64,000 nt of DNA from Variovorax sp. PMC12 (lineage in GTDB: Bacteria; Pseudomonadota; Gammaproteobacteria; Burkholderiales; Burkholderiaceae_C), in contig NZ_CP027774.1 in NCBI RefSeq assembly GCF_003019815.1, positions 248,001-312,000 of the forward strand, in the 5' to 3' direction. The translations under genes and the position numbers were made by a program. Under the pieces are notes generated by a model. It did not search any database. It was not told where the DNA came from and worked only from the letters and a program-made list of their open reading frames with translations. Of the stretch, positions 1 to 8,058 are shown piece by piece; position 1 is the stretch's first letter; every line of letters starts with the position of its first letter.

Positions 1-299
1 GCCAGCACGATGGCGGCGGCGCAACCGCGCTGCGACAGCTCCTTCACGGCCAGGTGCGCACGCTCGGCGCCCAACAGCACGACGGCGACGTCGGGCACTT
101 CGGGCAGCGAGGCGATGTCGGGGTAGCACGGCAGCTCGCCGATGCGCTCGACCTTCGGGTTCACCGGCAGGATGCGCCCGGAGAAGCCGTGCTTCTGCAG
201 GTAGGCGACGGGCCGGCCGGTGGTTTTCTTCGGGTCTGCCGAGGCACCGATGACGGCGACGCTGCGTGGCGACAGCAGCTTGGCGATGGCGTCGTTCAT
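1..299 (-). CDS. CoA-binding N-terminus of an ADP-forming acyl-CoA ligase (3' end outside window)
   Basis: Only the first 99 codons are visible; the gene leaves the window at base 1. The frame opens with ATG at 299, four bases after the stop of the upstream crotonase gene, so the two are probably co-transcribed. Residues about 10-30 read SPRSVAVIGASADPKKTTGR, the Rossmann nucleotide-binding start of the CoA-binding domain found in NDP-forming acetate/acyl-CoA ligases, followed by ILPVNPK and a PDVAVV strand typical of the same fold. The family makes acyl-CoA from an acid, CoA and ATP. A second, complete member lies at 15051-17177. The catalytic histidine and ATP-grasp parts cannot be seen here, so a short stand-alone CoA-binding protein is not excluded. 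Confidence 0.8.
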   Translation of the reverse strand, partial: MNDAIAKLLSPRSVAVIGASADPKKTTGRPVAYLQKHGFSGRILPVNPKVERIGELPCYPDIASLPEVPDVAVVLLGAERAHLAVKELSQRGCAAAIVL

Positions 300-303
300 G
301 GGG

Positions 304-1095
304 TCAATCCTTCGCGGCCGTCTTGGCCAGGAACGCTTCGACCGACGCGCGGTGCTCGCTGCTGGTGTAGCAGATGCCCTGCGCCTGGCTGCCCTGCGCG
401 AACACGTCGTGCGAGGTCAGCTCGAAACTCTGGTTGAGGATGGTCTTGGTCAGCGCGAGCGCAGTGGAAGACACGGACGACAGTTCGGCAGCCCACGCCT
501 GGGCGTCGGCCAGCAAGGTCGCGGCGCTCGTCTTGCGGTCGACGATGCCCAGCGCAAGGGCTTCTTCCACCTTGACCTGGCGGCCGGTGAAGATCAGCTC
601 CTTGGCCTTCGGCAGGCCCACGCGGCGCGGCAGGAAGTACATGCCGCCGCCATCGGGAATGATGCCGCGCAGCACATAGCTCCAGGCAAAGCTGGCCCAC
701 TCGCTGGCGATGATGAAGTCGCAGGCCATCGCGGTGTCCGCCCCCAGCCCGGAGGCGGCCCCGTTGACCGCCGCGATCACCGGCTTGGGCATGGTGTGCA
801 GCAAGGCCTGCACATGGTGCACGCGCTGCTGGCGATGCCAGCCGTTGAAGCCGACCTCGCCTGCCGGTGCGTTCATGCGCTTCTGCATTCCGCTGATGTC
901 CCCGCCGGCGCAGAAGCCCTTGCCCGCACCGGTCAGCACCATGGCCCTGATGGCCTTGTCCGCCGCCACGTGCTCCAGCACGTCGATGAATTCCGTGCGC
1001 ATGTCGTCGCTCATGGCGTTGCGCTTGTCGGGGCGGTTGAATGTCACGGTCGCGATGGCGTCCGTCACCTGAAACTCGATGAGGGTGTATGTCAT
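304..1095 (-). CDS. Crotonase-fold protein (enoyl-CoA hydratase/isomerase family)
   Basis: 263 residues starting at ATG 1095; an in-frame start at 1131 would add 12 residues of poor character. FNRPDKRNAM (19-28) and FCAGGD (61-66) are crotonase landmarks, and GIIPDGGG (144-151) with LPR follow in the usual places. The two glutamates of true enoyl-CoA hydratases are absent: the positions hold Asp120 and Tyr140. Asp148 in the PDGG motif resembles the single catalytic aspartate of PaaG-type isomerases. An isomerase or other crotonase reaction is therefore more likely than hydration. It sits between a Bug receptor gene and a CoA-ligase gene on the same strand, which suggests degradation of an imported organic acid as its CoA ester. 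Confidence 0.85.
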   Translation of the reverse strand: MTYTLIEFQVTDAIATVTFNRPDKRNAMSDDMRTEFIDVLEHVAADKAIRAMVLTGAGKGFCAGGDISGMQKRMNAPAGEVGFNGWHRQQRVHHVQALLHTMPKPVIAAVNGAASGLGADTAMACDFIIASEWASFAWSYVLRGIIPDGGGMYFLPRRVGLPKAKELIFTGRQVKVEEALALGIVDRKTSAATLLADAQAWAAELSSVSSTALALTKTILNQSFELTSHDVFAQGSQAQGICYTSSEHRASVEAFLAKTAAKD

Positions 1096-1127
1096 GTGCT
1101 TTTTCCTGGGCGGTCGATGGCCGCCGT

Positions 1128-2099
1128 TCAATCGGCCTTGATGCCGTTTTCCTTGATGACGCGCGCCCAGCGTTCTTCTTCGGCCCGGACGTAGCTGTCG
1201 AGCTCCGCCGGCGGCCCGGCGTTGATGGCCAGCCCTTCGTGCTCGATCTTCCGCACGAAGTCGGGTGCACGGGCGGCCTTGCGGCCGGCGGCGTTGAGGC
1301 GCTCGATGACTGCGGGCGGCGTGCCGGCCGGCACGTACAGGCCGTACCAGCTCTCCACCAGATAGCCCGGCACGCTGGCGGCGATGGCCGGCACGCCCTT
1401 GAATGCCGGCGAGGGCTCGGCCGTGGTCACGCCCAGCGCGCGCAGCTTGCCGCCGTCGACGAAGTTGGACACCGCCGCCGCGGTGGCGAACATCATGTCG
1501 ACCTGGCCGCCCAGCAGATCGGTCAGCGCGGGCCCTGCGCCCCGGTAGGGAATGTGCGTGAGCTTGACCTTCGCGAGGTTGGCGAGCATCTCGCCGGCCA
1601 GGTGGGCGGAGGTGCCCGCGCCTTGCGACGCATAGGTCAGCTTGCCCGGGTTGGCCTTCGCGGCGGCGAGCAGGTCGGCCACGGACTTGTAGGGGCTGTC
1701 GGGGCGCACCACCAGCACGTTGGGTCCGCGACCGATAAGAAGGACAGGCGCGAAAGCCTTGTTGCTGCCGTAGGGAAGCTTGGGCTGCAGTGCAGGGTTG
1801 ACGGCATGGGCGAACGAGGCGACCACGACGCTGTAGCCGTCAGGCGCGCTCTTGGCCACGTTGTCCGTGCCGATCAGCGTTCCCGCGCCCGGCTTGTTGT
1901 CGACGATGACGGGTTGTCCGAGATCCTTGGACATCTCCGCGCCCAGCGTGCGGGCGATCAGGTCGGTGCCCCCGCCCGGAGCGAAGGGCACGACGAACCG
2001 GATCGGTTTGTCTGGATACGCGAATGCCGCGCCGAAGGCCGCAAGACCCATGAAGAGGAAGAAAAGCGCGCGCAGTCGGCGCATGCAATGAACAGCCAT
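1128..2099 (-). CDS. Bug/TctC-type tripartite tricarboxylate transporter substrate-binding protein
   Basis: 323 residues. A hydrophobic signal peptide occupies about residues 8-27, and the mature protein begins YPDKPIRFVVPFAPGGGTD, the hallmark of the Bug family of periplasmic receptors. The later motifs GKLTYASQGAGTSAHLAGE and THIPYRGAGPALTDLLGGQVD match the family ligand-loop region. Start 2099 is preferred because GGAGA lies about ten bases upstream; ATG 2084 has no ribosome site. Receptors of this family bind carboxylates and usually work with TctA/TctB membrane proteins, none of which is encoded in this window. It is transcribed toward the crotonase and CoA-ligase genes and away from the IclR regulator at 2278, its probable regulator. 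Confidence 0.93.
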   Translation of the reverse strand: MAVHCMRRLRALFFLFMGLAAFGAAFAYPDKPIRFVVPFAPGGGTDLIARTLGAEMSKDLGQPVIVDNKPGAGTLIGTDNVAKSAPDGYSVVVASFAHAVNPALQPKLPYGSNKAFAPVLLIGRGPNVLVVRPDSPYKSVADLLAAAKANPGKLTYASQGAGTSAHLAGEMLANLAKVKLTHIPYRGAGPALTDLLGGQVDMMFATAAAVSNFVDGGKLRALGVTTAEPSPAFKGVPAIAASVPGYLVESWYGLYVPAGTPPAVIERLNAAGRKAARAPDFVRKIEHEGLAINAGPPAELDSYVRAEEERWARVIKENGIKAD

Positions 2100-2214
2100 G
2101 ATCTGATGTCTCCAGAACCAAGTGTTGAATCCCTTTGTGCTCGCGAACGTTCTTGGCTACGCCGCGGATGGGTTGCGCGGACTTTAGGAGCAAGTGATCG
2201 AATCCGGGGATGCC

Positions 2215-2233
2215 AATTCCATTGATTGGAATT
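2215..2233. promoter_or_regulatory. Inverted repeat, candidate IclR operator
   Basis: AATTCCA and TGGAATT form perfect 7-base arms around the 5-base spacer TTGAT, in the divergent region between the Bug receptor (start 2099) and the IclR gene. IclR-family operators are commonly short palindromes of the TGGAA/TTCCA type, so autoregulation and control of the receptor operon is a reasonable inference. Confidence 0.45.
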
Positions 2234-2277
2234 TCCCTATGATGATTCGCTCTCCGCAAGACCCCGCAGCCCACGCC

Positions 2278-3078
2278 ATGACCGATCAAGCCCGCTTCTT
2301 CCTCGACCACAAGCCCGGTCGATCGCCCGCGAACCGCTCGCTGGAACGGGGGATCGAGATCCTTCGCGCGTTTCGTCCCGGCTCGGAGCTGCTGGGCAAT
2401 GGCGAACTGGCCGAGCGCACAGGCCTCTCCAAAGCCACGGTGAGCAGGCTCGCGCAGACGCTCGTCGGCACCGGCATGCTGCAGCTCGACAAGGCCGAGC
2501 GCGCCTACCGGCTGGCGCCCGGGGTCCTGAGCCTTTCCCATGCGATGCGAACCGCGTCGCGGGTCTTGCAGGCAGCGGCTCCGCGCATGCTGGAGCTGGC
2601 CAGGAAGCGCCACATCAACGTGGGGCTGGCCGCGCCCGACCGGGAAGAGATGGTCTACCTGGAGTCCATCCGGTACGCCAGGCGCGCGGCGCTGCGCCAC
2701 GTGGTCTCCGGCCAGCGCGTGCCGATGGAACTCACTTCGCTCGGCCGTGCGTACCTGGCCGCGCTCGCGCCGCGTCCCCGGGCCCAGCTGATGCAGCTTC
2801 TTTCACGACGCCGCCTGCACTGGAAGGGCATTCAGGCCGAGATCAGGCAGGCATGCGCCGATGTGCAGGAAAGAGGTTTTTGCGCCGCGGCCTGGCAGCC
2901 TGAAGTGGTTGCCCTGGCCACGCCGCTGGAAGTCGAAGGCGCGGTCTACGCATTGAATGTGAGCCTCTCGACACGCGAGTCGATCGCCGAGATCGCGCGC
3001 GAGCTGGGACCGTCGCTTCTCGCCCTGGCCCAGGCCGTTCGCCATGACCTGGTGCTGCAGGAGCCGAGGTTCGTTTGA
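2278..3078 (+). CDS. IclR-family transcriptional regulator
   Basis: 266 residues from ATG 2278. In-frame ATGs also exist at 2239 and 2242, and the frame is open back to 2194, but the earliest start would place the inverted repeat at 2215-2233 inside the gene. NRSLERGIEILRAF followed by NGELAERTGLSKATVSRLAQTL is the N-terminal winged helix-turn-helix typical of IclR proteins. The C-terminal half carries VYLESIRYARRAALRHVVSGQRVPM and LGRAYLAAL, the effector-binding region. It diverges from the Bug receptor, crotonase and CoA-ligase genes, which it probably regulates in response to a small carboxylic or aromatic acid. The start choice is uncertain because none of the candidates has a strong ribosome site. 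Confidence 0.9.
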   Translation: MTDQARFFLDHKPGRSPANRSLERGIEILRAFRPGSELLGNGELAERTGLSKATVSRLAQTLVGTGMLQLDKAERAYRLAPGVLSLSHAMRTASRVLQAAAPRMLELARKRHINVGLAAPDREEMVYLESIRYARRAALRHVVSGQRVPMELTSLGRAYLAALAPRPRAQLMQLLSRRRLHWKGIQAEIRQACADVQERGFCAAAWQPEVVALATPLEVEGAVYALNVSLSTRESIAEIARELGPSLLALAQAVRHDLVLQEPRFV

Positions 3079-3124
3079 TTCGCACGCCCTGGCACGGGGC
3101 CACCCATCGCCGCAGAGCATCAGG

Positions 3125-4069
3125 CTAGCCGCGCGCTTTCGATTTCCTGGCAAAGAGCCCCTCGCACAGGCCGCGCAGCCAGCGGTTCGCGGGGTCCTGG
3201 TTGTAGCGCGCATGCCAGTGCTGCTTGACGGTGAAGGGCGGCACCGGCACCGGGCAATCGAACACCGCGAGCCCGTTGGAGCGGGCCAGCGTCTCGCCGA
3301 TCTGGCGGGGCACGGTGGCCACGAGGTCGGTGGTCGAGACGATGGCGGCCAGGCCCAGGAAGCCTGGCAGCTCCAGCAGGATGCGGCGCGCCACACGGTG
3401 CCGAAGCAGCGCCGCCTCCAGCAACTGCACGCCCGTGCCGCCGACGATGCCGATGTGCGCCTCGGCCTTGTAGTCGCGCAGGCCCATGCCCTTGGCGCCG
3501 ACGCGCGGATGCCGTGCATTCACCAGGCACACCCAATCCTGCGGATAGAGCACCTGTTGGTAGAAGCCTGATTCGAGCCATGGCACCAGTCCGATCGCAA
3601 GGTCGGCCTGGCCGGACTGCAGCGCCTGCCCGGTCTGCTCGTCGATGCGCGCGGCCTCCAGGCGAATGCCCGGGCCCACGGCGCGCACATGGGCCAGCAG
3701 TTGCGGCAGCAGCGTGATGTGGCTGGCATCGGTCATGCAGATGCGAAAGCGCCGCGTCGCACTCGACGGATCGAACACTTCCTGCGGCGCGGCCACGCGG
3801 CGCAGCGCCGCCAGTGCCTCGCGCGCCGGAACGATCAGCTCGTCCGCACGCGGCGTGGGCTGCATGCCCGCCGCGGTGCGCACGAACAGCTCGTCGCCCA
3901 GGTGCCGGCGCAGCCGGCCCAGCCAGTTGCTCACCGTCGGCTGGCTCTGGCCGAGCTGGTCGGCCGCGCGCGTCACGCTCTGCGTGGTGTAGATCAAGTC
4001 GAACAGGCGCAGCAGCTTGAGGCTGAGCAGGCCCGTGCCCGCATCGAGGTTGTCGTCGTCGGCGTTCAT
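3125..4069 (-). CDS. LysR-family transcriptional regulator
   Basis: 314 residues from ATG 4069; an in-frame ATG at 4105 would add 12 residues. The N-terminal helix-turn-helix is clear: LLRLFDLIYTTQSVTRAADQ, then LGQSQPTVSNWLGRLRRHLGDELFVR, followed by the periplasmic-binding-like effector domain. The SQPTVSNWLGRLR variant belongs to the NodD/TrpI-like branch rather than the CbbR-like one. The gene diverges from the operon starting at 4172 (ketopantoate-reductase-like to AroQ-like), so it is the likely regulator of that operon. The 3' end converges on the IclR gene with about 46 bases between stops and no obvious terminator. Confidence 0.92.
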   Translation of the reverse strand: MNADDDNLDAGTGLLSLKLLRLFDLIYTTQSVTRAADQLGQSQPTVSNWLGRLRRHLGDELFVRTAAGMQPTPRADELIVPAREALAALRRVAAPQEVFDPSSATRRFRICMTDASHITLLPQLLAHVRAVGPGIRLEAARIDEQTGQALQSGQADLAIGLVPWLESGFYQQVLYPQDWVCLVNARHPRVGAKGMGLRDYKAEAHIGIVGGTGVQLLEAALLRHRVARRILLELPGFLGLAAIVSTTDLVATVPRQIGETLARSNGLAVFDCPVPVPPFTVKQHWHARYNQDPANRWLRGLCEGLFARKSKARG

Positions 4070-4114
4070 TTCAAAACGGAATGTAGACCATTCGTCCCAT
4101 GTCATGGACGAGAT

Positions 4115-4126
4115 GTTGCTCGCAAC
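4115..4126. promoter_or_regulatory. Short palindrome, possible LysR binding site
   Basis: GTTGC and GCAAC form 5-base arms around TC in the 102-base divergent gap between the LysR gene and the operon starting at 4172, about 45 bases before its start codon. LysR sites are T-N11-A dyads and one such spacing is present here, but so short a dyad can arise by chance. Confidence 0.3.
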
Positions 4127-4171
4127 CTATCTTCAGCGCATTCCTTCGAGATATTCCTAGTGGAGACAGGC

Positions 4172-5101
4172 ATGAAGATCTATTTCATGGGCGCTGGCGC
4201 GCTCGGCTGCGCCATCGGCGGCACGCTCGCCGCCGGCGGGTCGGACGTCACGCTCATCGATCCTTTCCAGGCGCACGTCGACGCCATCAACCGCGACGGT
4301 CTCCTCATGAAGGAAGGCGACTCGGAACGCCGGGTCACGGTGCGCGCGGCGAACAGCGTCGAGGGCCTGCCGCCGGCTGACCTGGTGATCGTGCTGGTCA
4401 AGTCCTTTCACACGCGCTCGGCCATCGAAGGCGCGCTGTCGATCGTCGGCCCCGGCACCGCGCTGATGTCGCTGCAGAACGGCATGGGCCACGAGGAGAT
4501 CCTGGCCGACGTCGCCGGCCGCGCGCACGTGCTGGCCGGCAAGACCTACGTCGGCGGCGTTCTGCTCGGCCCGGGCAGCGTCATTGCCGGCACGCGCGGC
4601 AAGCGCACGGTGATCGGCGAACTCGACGGCAGCGTGAGCGAACGCGCCAGGGCCATCGCCGCCGAATTCGAGCGCGCCGCACTCCCCTGCGAGGTCAGCG
4701 ACAACATCCTGGGCGTGATGTGGGACAAGCTGCTCATCAATGTCTCGACCGGCGCGCTCAGCGGCATCACGGGCCAGGTGTACGGCAGCCTCTACGCGGT
4801 GCCCGAGATCGAGGCCACGGCCGTCGCCGCGGTGGCCGAGGCCATGGCCGTCGCGCGGGCCAGCGGCGTGAAGCTGTCGATCCAGTCGCCGCGCGATGCA
4901 TGGGTCATGGCCGCCGAAGGCCTGCCCTACGAATTCAAGACCTCGATGCTGCAGAGCCTGGAGAAAGGCTCCATCACCGAGATCGACTTCATCAACGGCG
5001 CGGTGGTGCGCGGCGGGCTGCAGCATGACGTGCCGACGCCGGTCAACCAGACGCTGGTTGCGGCCATCAAGGGCATCGAACGCCGGCTGGAGGCGAAATG
5101 A
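4172..5101 (+). CDS. Ketopantoate reductase-family (PanE/ApbA-like) NADPH-dependent reductase
   Basis: 309 residues with a GGAG ribosome site before ATG 4172. MKIYFMGAGALGCAIGGTLA is the N-terminal NADP-binding GxGxxG fold, followed by VILVKSFHT and LQNGMGHE, and the C-terminal helical domain begins near DNILGVMWDKLLINVSTGALS. That lysine and asparagine (MWDKLLINV) correspond to the catalytic Lys and substrate-binding Asn of 2-dehydropantoate 2-reductase. In this family many catabolic paralogues reduce or oxidise other 2-keto or hydroxy acids. The first-gene position in a CoA-transferase, hydratase and AroE/AroQ operon argues for a catabolic substrate rather than pantothenate synthesis. The stop overlaps the next start (ATGA). 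Confidence 0.85.
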   Translation: MKIYFMGAGALGCAIGGTLAAGGSDVTLIDPFQAHVDAINRDGLLMKEGDSERRVTVRAANSVEGLPPADLVIVLVKSFHTRSAIEGALSIVGPGTALMSLQNGMGHEEILADVAGRAHVLAGKTYVGGVLLGPGSVIAGTRGKRTVIGELDGSVSERARAIAAEFERAALPCEVSDNILGVMWDKLLINVSTGALSGITGQVYGSLYAVPEIEATAVAAVAEAMAVARASGVKLSIQSPRDAWVMAAEGLPYEFKTSMLQSLEKGSITEIDFINGAVVRGGLQHDVPTPVNQTLVAAIKGIERRLEAK

Positions 5102-5481
5102 GCACGCCGCGCGCCTATGTGGAGCACGTCGCCATCTGGGTGAAGGACATCCACTGGCACATCAGGTTCTTCCACGACGTCTGCGGCATGACGATGCGCG
5201 AAGTACAGGGCACGCTCGAAGAGCCGGTGCAGTACTGGACCCTCGGCGGCCTGCAATTCATGGCCAAGCCGGACTACGCAGGGCCTGAAGGCCGCCTCGG
5301 CCATCTGGGGGTGATGTGCGAAGACCTCGAAGCCGCACTCGCCGCCGCGCAGGCCTTCGGCGTGACCGAAATGCCGCAGGGCCGCAACTGGCTGCGCCTG
5401 CCGGACGGCCTGGCCGTCGAGTTCATCCAGGCCAGCGCCGGCGCCGTGGCGCGCGTGCTCGCCATCGATCCCCGCGCCTGA
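5098..5481 (+). CDS. VOC (glyoxalase/bleomycin-resistance fold) protein
   Basis: 127 residues, one VOC module pair. It starts in the ATGA overlap with the reductase gene. The pattern VEHVAIWVKDIHWHIRFFHDVCGM at the N-terminus and LGHLGVMCEDLEAALAAAQ in the middle are the two beta-alpha-beta-beta-beta repeats of the fold, and GLAVEFIQ supplies a terminal acidic residue. The histidines and glutamate in equivalent positions (VEHVAIW, LGHLGV, VEFIQ) fit a divalent metal site. VOC proteins include lyases, isomerases and ring-cleaving dioxygenases; the reaction here cannot be deduced, but translational coupling places it in the same pathway. Confidence 0.8.
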   Translation: MSTPRAYVEHVAIWVKDIHWHIRFFHDVCGMTMREVQGTLEEPVQYWTLGGLQFMAKPDYAGPEGRLGHLGVMCEDLEAALAAAQAFGVTEMPQGRNWLRLPDGLAVEFIQASAGAVARVLAIDPRA

Positions 5482-5515
5482 CGACCCGCCACCCATACAG
5501 AGAGAGACACACACC

Positions 5516-5977
5516 ATGAGCGCCTTGACCATCGAAGACAAATACTGGGACGACGCCGTCGTCGGCCAGGAATGCATCAGCCCGCCCTATGAAGTGACGG
5601 AGGCGCGCGTGATGGCGTATGCCGACCTCACCGGCGACCACACCCCCGTTCACACCGACGAAGCCTATGCGCGCACCACGCCCTTCGGCACCCGCGTGGC
5701 GCACGGGCTGTTCGGCCTGTCGGTGGCCGACGGGCTCAAGACGAAGAGCGACATGCGCTTCATGCCGGGCATGTCGCTCGGCTGGGAATGGCGCTTCGTG
5801 GCCCCCATCAAGCTCGGCGACACGGTGCGCGTGAAATTCCACGTCGGCAGCAAGCGCGAATCGGCGAGCAAGCCGGGCTGGGGCATCCTCGTGCTGCCGT
5901 CCGAACTCATCAACCAGCGCGACGAGGTCGTGCAAAAGGGCGAGCACCGCGTGATGGTGCCGAGGAAGCCGGCATGA
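5516..5977 (+). CDS. MaoC-family hydratase (hot-dog fold)
   Basis: 153 residues. The segment VMAYADLTGDHTPVHTDEAYA holds the family motif with Asp and His (DHTPVH) that form the (R)-enoyl-CoA hydratase active site. FGTRVAHGLFGLSVADGL follows in the usual place. Proteins of this size act on enoyl-CoA or, as in mesaconyl-CoA hydratases, on branched dicarboxyl-CoA. Here it lies between a VOC protein and a CaiB CoA-transferase with an ATGA overlap to the latter, supporting a CoA-ester substrate. The ribosome site is the GAGAGAGAC run about a dozen bases before ATG 5516. Confidence 0.88.
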   Translation: MSALTIEDKYWDDAVVGQECISPPYEVTEARVMAYADLTGDHTPVHTDEAYARTTPFGTRVAHGLFGLSVADGLKTKSDMRFMPGMSLGWEWRFVAPIKLGDTVRVKFHVGSKRESASKPGWGILVLPSELINQRDEVVQKGEHRVMVPRKPA

Positions 5978-7203
5978 GCGCGTCACCGAAACAGGCGCTG
6001 CCGCTGGCCGGCCTGCGCGTCATCGACTACAGCCACTTCCTGGCCGGTCCCTATGTCGGGCGCTGCCTTGCCGCGCTCGGTGCGGAAGTCATCAAGGTCG
6101 AGCGTCCCGGCACGGGCGACGCGGGGCGCCAGCATGCGTGGTTCGTCGGCGAACACAGCGGCTATTTCCTGCAGCAGAACATGGGCAAGAAGGGCCTCAG
6201 CGTGAACACGAAGGACCCACGCGGCCGGGCGCTGATGAAGAAGCTGGTCGACAGCGCCGACGTATTCGTCGAGAACTACCGCCCCGGCGCGCTCGACAAG
6301 CTGGGCCTGGGCTATGCCGAACTCGCCGAGACCAACCCCGGCCTGGTGTACTGCTCGATCTCGGCCTACGGCCACACCGGCCCCGACGCGCACCGCGCGG
6401 GCTTCGGCCTCATCGCGGAGGCCAAGAGCGGCATCATGCAGATGGTCGGCAATCCGGGCGAAGCGCCGCCGCTGCTGCGCATCTCGCTGGGCGACATGTA
6501 CACCGGCATCCACGCTGTCGCCGCAATCAACGCCGCGCTGCTGGGGCGCGTGAAGTCCGGCCGCGGGCAGCACATCGACATGGCGCTGTACGACACGCTG
6601 GTGTCGATGCACGAGTACGCGGTGCAGTGCTACACGCTCTCCAATGGCCAGGAGGTGCCGGTGCAGACCGGGCACGACATGCCCAATTCCACGCTCTACG
6701 GCGTGTTCCGCGCGCAGGACGGCGATCTCGTGATCGCCGCGCAGGTGGACGACGCCTGGAAGCGCTTTGCCGCGCTGGTCGAGCAGAACGGCGGCCCCGC
6801 GGGTTTCGGCAGCGACACGCGGCTGCACGCGTCGGCCGGGCGCAATGCCCATCGCACGGAAATTCTTGACGTGGTGAAGCCGTGGGTGGCGGCGCGGCCG
6901 GTCGCGCAGGTGCTGAAGCTGCTGGACGGCATCGACGTGCCGGCCGCCAAGGTCCAGCGCATCGACGAAGTGCTGGCCGATCCGCAGATCCATGCGCGCG
7001 GCATGGTGGTCGAGCAGGAGCATCCGGTGCTCGGAAAAATCCGCCTGCCAAACCTGCCCTTCCACATGTCGGGTTGCGACACCTCGATCACGCAGGTGGC
7101 CCCCGAGCTGGGCGAGCACAACGCGGAGATCGCGGCGAGCCTCGGCTTCGATGCCGCGCAGATCGCCGACATGCAGGCCGACGGCGTGCTCTACAGCAAG
7201 TAA
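5974..7203 (+). CDS. CaiB/BaiF family (class III) CoA-transferase
   Basis: 409 residues from ATG 5974, overlapping the MaoC stop by ATGA. LAGLRVIDYSHFLAGPYVGR and LGAEVIKVERPGTGD are the signature N-terminal motifs, and KGLSVNTKDPRG with VENYRPGALDKLGLGY follow. GQHIDMALYDTLVSMHE contains the expected nucleophilic aspartate, Asp207, which forms the mixed anhydride with the acyl group. The enzyme moves CoA from a donor acyl-CoA to an organic acid without free intermediates. Its likely role is to activate the acid used by this operon; the substrate is not evident. Confidence 0.93.
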   Translation: MSASPKQALPLAGLRVIDYSHFLAGPYVGRCLAALGAEVIKVERPGTGDAGRQHAWFVGEHSGYFLQQNMGKKGLSVNTKDPRGRALMKKLVDSADVFVENYRPGALDKLGLGYAELAETNPGLVYCSISAYGHTGPDAHRAGFGLIAEAKSGIMQMVGNPGEAPPLLRISLGDMYTGIHAVAAINAALLGRVKSGRGQHIDMALYDTLVSMHEYAVQCYTLSNGQEVPVQTGHDMPNSTLYGVFRAQDGDLVIAAQVDDAWKRFAALVEQNGGPAGFGSDTRLHASAGRNAHRTEILDVVKPWVAARPVAQVLKLLDGIDVPAAKVQRIDEVLADPQIHARGMVVEQEHPVLGKIRLPNLPFHMSGCDTSITQVAPELGEHNAEIAASLGFDAAQIADMQADGVLYSK

Positions 7204-7213
7204 GGAAACAGCC

Positions 7214-8035
7214 ATGACCGACAAGTACGCCGTGATCGGCAACCCGATAGGACACACCAAGTCGCCGATGATCCATGGCAGCTTCGCGCAGGCGACCGGC
7301 CAGGACATCGACTACAGCGCGATCGAAGGCTCGCTGGAGCGCTTCGCCGACGACGTGCACGCATTCCGCAAGGCAGGCGGGCGCGGAATGAACGTCACGG
7401 CCCCCTTCAAGCTGCAGGCCTTCGCACTGGCCACCGAGCGGCTCGAACGCGCCGAGCTCGCCGGCGCCACCAACGCGCTGAAGTTCGAAGGCGAACGCAT
7501 CCTTGCCGACAACTTCGACGGCGTGGGCCTGACCAACGACATCCAGTGCAACCTGGGCTTTCCGCTCGAGGGCGCGCGCATGCTGGTGCTCGGCGCGGGC
7601 GGCGCGGTGCGTGGCGCACTGCAGCCGTTCCTGGCGCAACAACCGGGCGTGGTGGTGCTGGCGAACCGCGCGCAGGCCAAGGCCGTCGATCTCGCGAAAC
7701 AGTTTGCCGGGCATGGCCGCGTGCAAGGCTGCGGCTACGGCGATCTGGCGGGCGAGCGCTTCGACATCGTCATCAACGGCACCTCCGCCAGCCTCCGGGC
7801 CGAACTGCCGCCCCTGCCCGCACAGGCGCTGCAGGGCGCGAAGCTCGCCTACGAGCTCGCCTACGGCAAGGGCCTGACGCCCTTCCTGCGCCTGGCGCAG
7901 AACGCCGGCGTGCCGGAGCTGGCCGACGGCGTCGGCATGCTGGTGGAACAGGCGGCGGAAGCCTTCCTGTGGTGGCGCGGCGTGCGGCCCGACACGCGCA
8001 GCCTCATCGACCGCATGACCATTCCCCTGGTCTGA
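7214..8035 (+). CDS. aroE: Shikimate dehydrogenase-family protein (AroE-like paralogue)
   Basis: 273 residues. YAVIGNPIGHTKSPMIHGSFA is the shikimate-binding start, NVTAPFK provides the catalytic Lys66 and LADNFDGVG the partner Asp102, so the canonical Lys/Asp pair is intact. LVLGAGGAVRGAL and LANRAQAK form the NADP-binding half, where NR in place of other residues favours NADP. Shikimate dehydrogenase reduces 3-dehydroshikimate, and some paralogues run in reverse on quinate or shikimate for catabolism. The location among CoA-transferase and hydratase genes and next to an AroQ-like gene suggests such a catabolic copy. No aroB, aroA or dehydroshikimate dehydratase lies nearby. Confidence 0.88.
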   Translation: MTDKYAVIGNPIGHTKSPMIHGSFAQATGQDIDYSAIEGSLERFADDVHAFRKAGGRGMNVTAPFKLQAFALATERLERAELAGATNALKFEGERILADNFDGVGLTNDIQCNLGFPLEGARMLVLGAGGAVRGALQPFLAQQPGVVVLANRAQAKAVDLAKQFAGHGRVQGCGYGDLAGERFDIVINGTSASLRAELPPLPAQALQGAKLAYELAYGKGLTPFLRLAQNAGVPELADGVGMLVEQAAEAFLWWRGVRPDTRSLIDRMTIPLV

Positions 8036-8058
8036 ACCGACGACCTGGAGACGACCCC

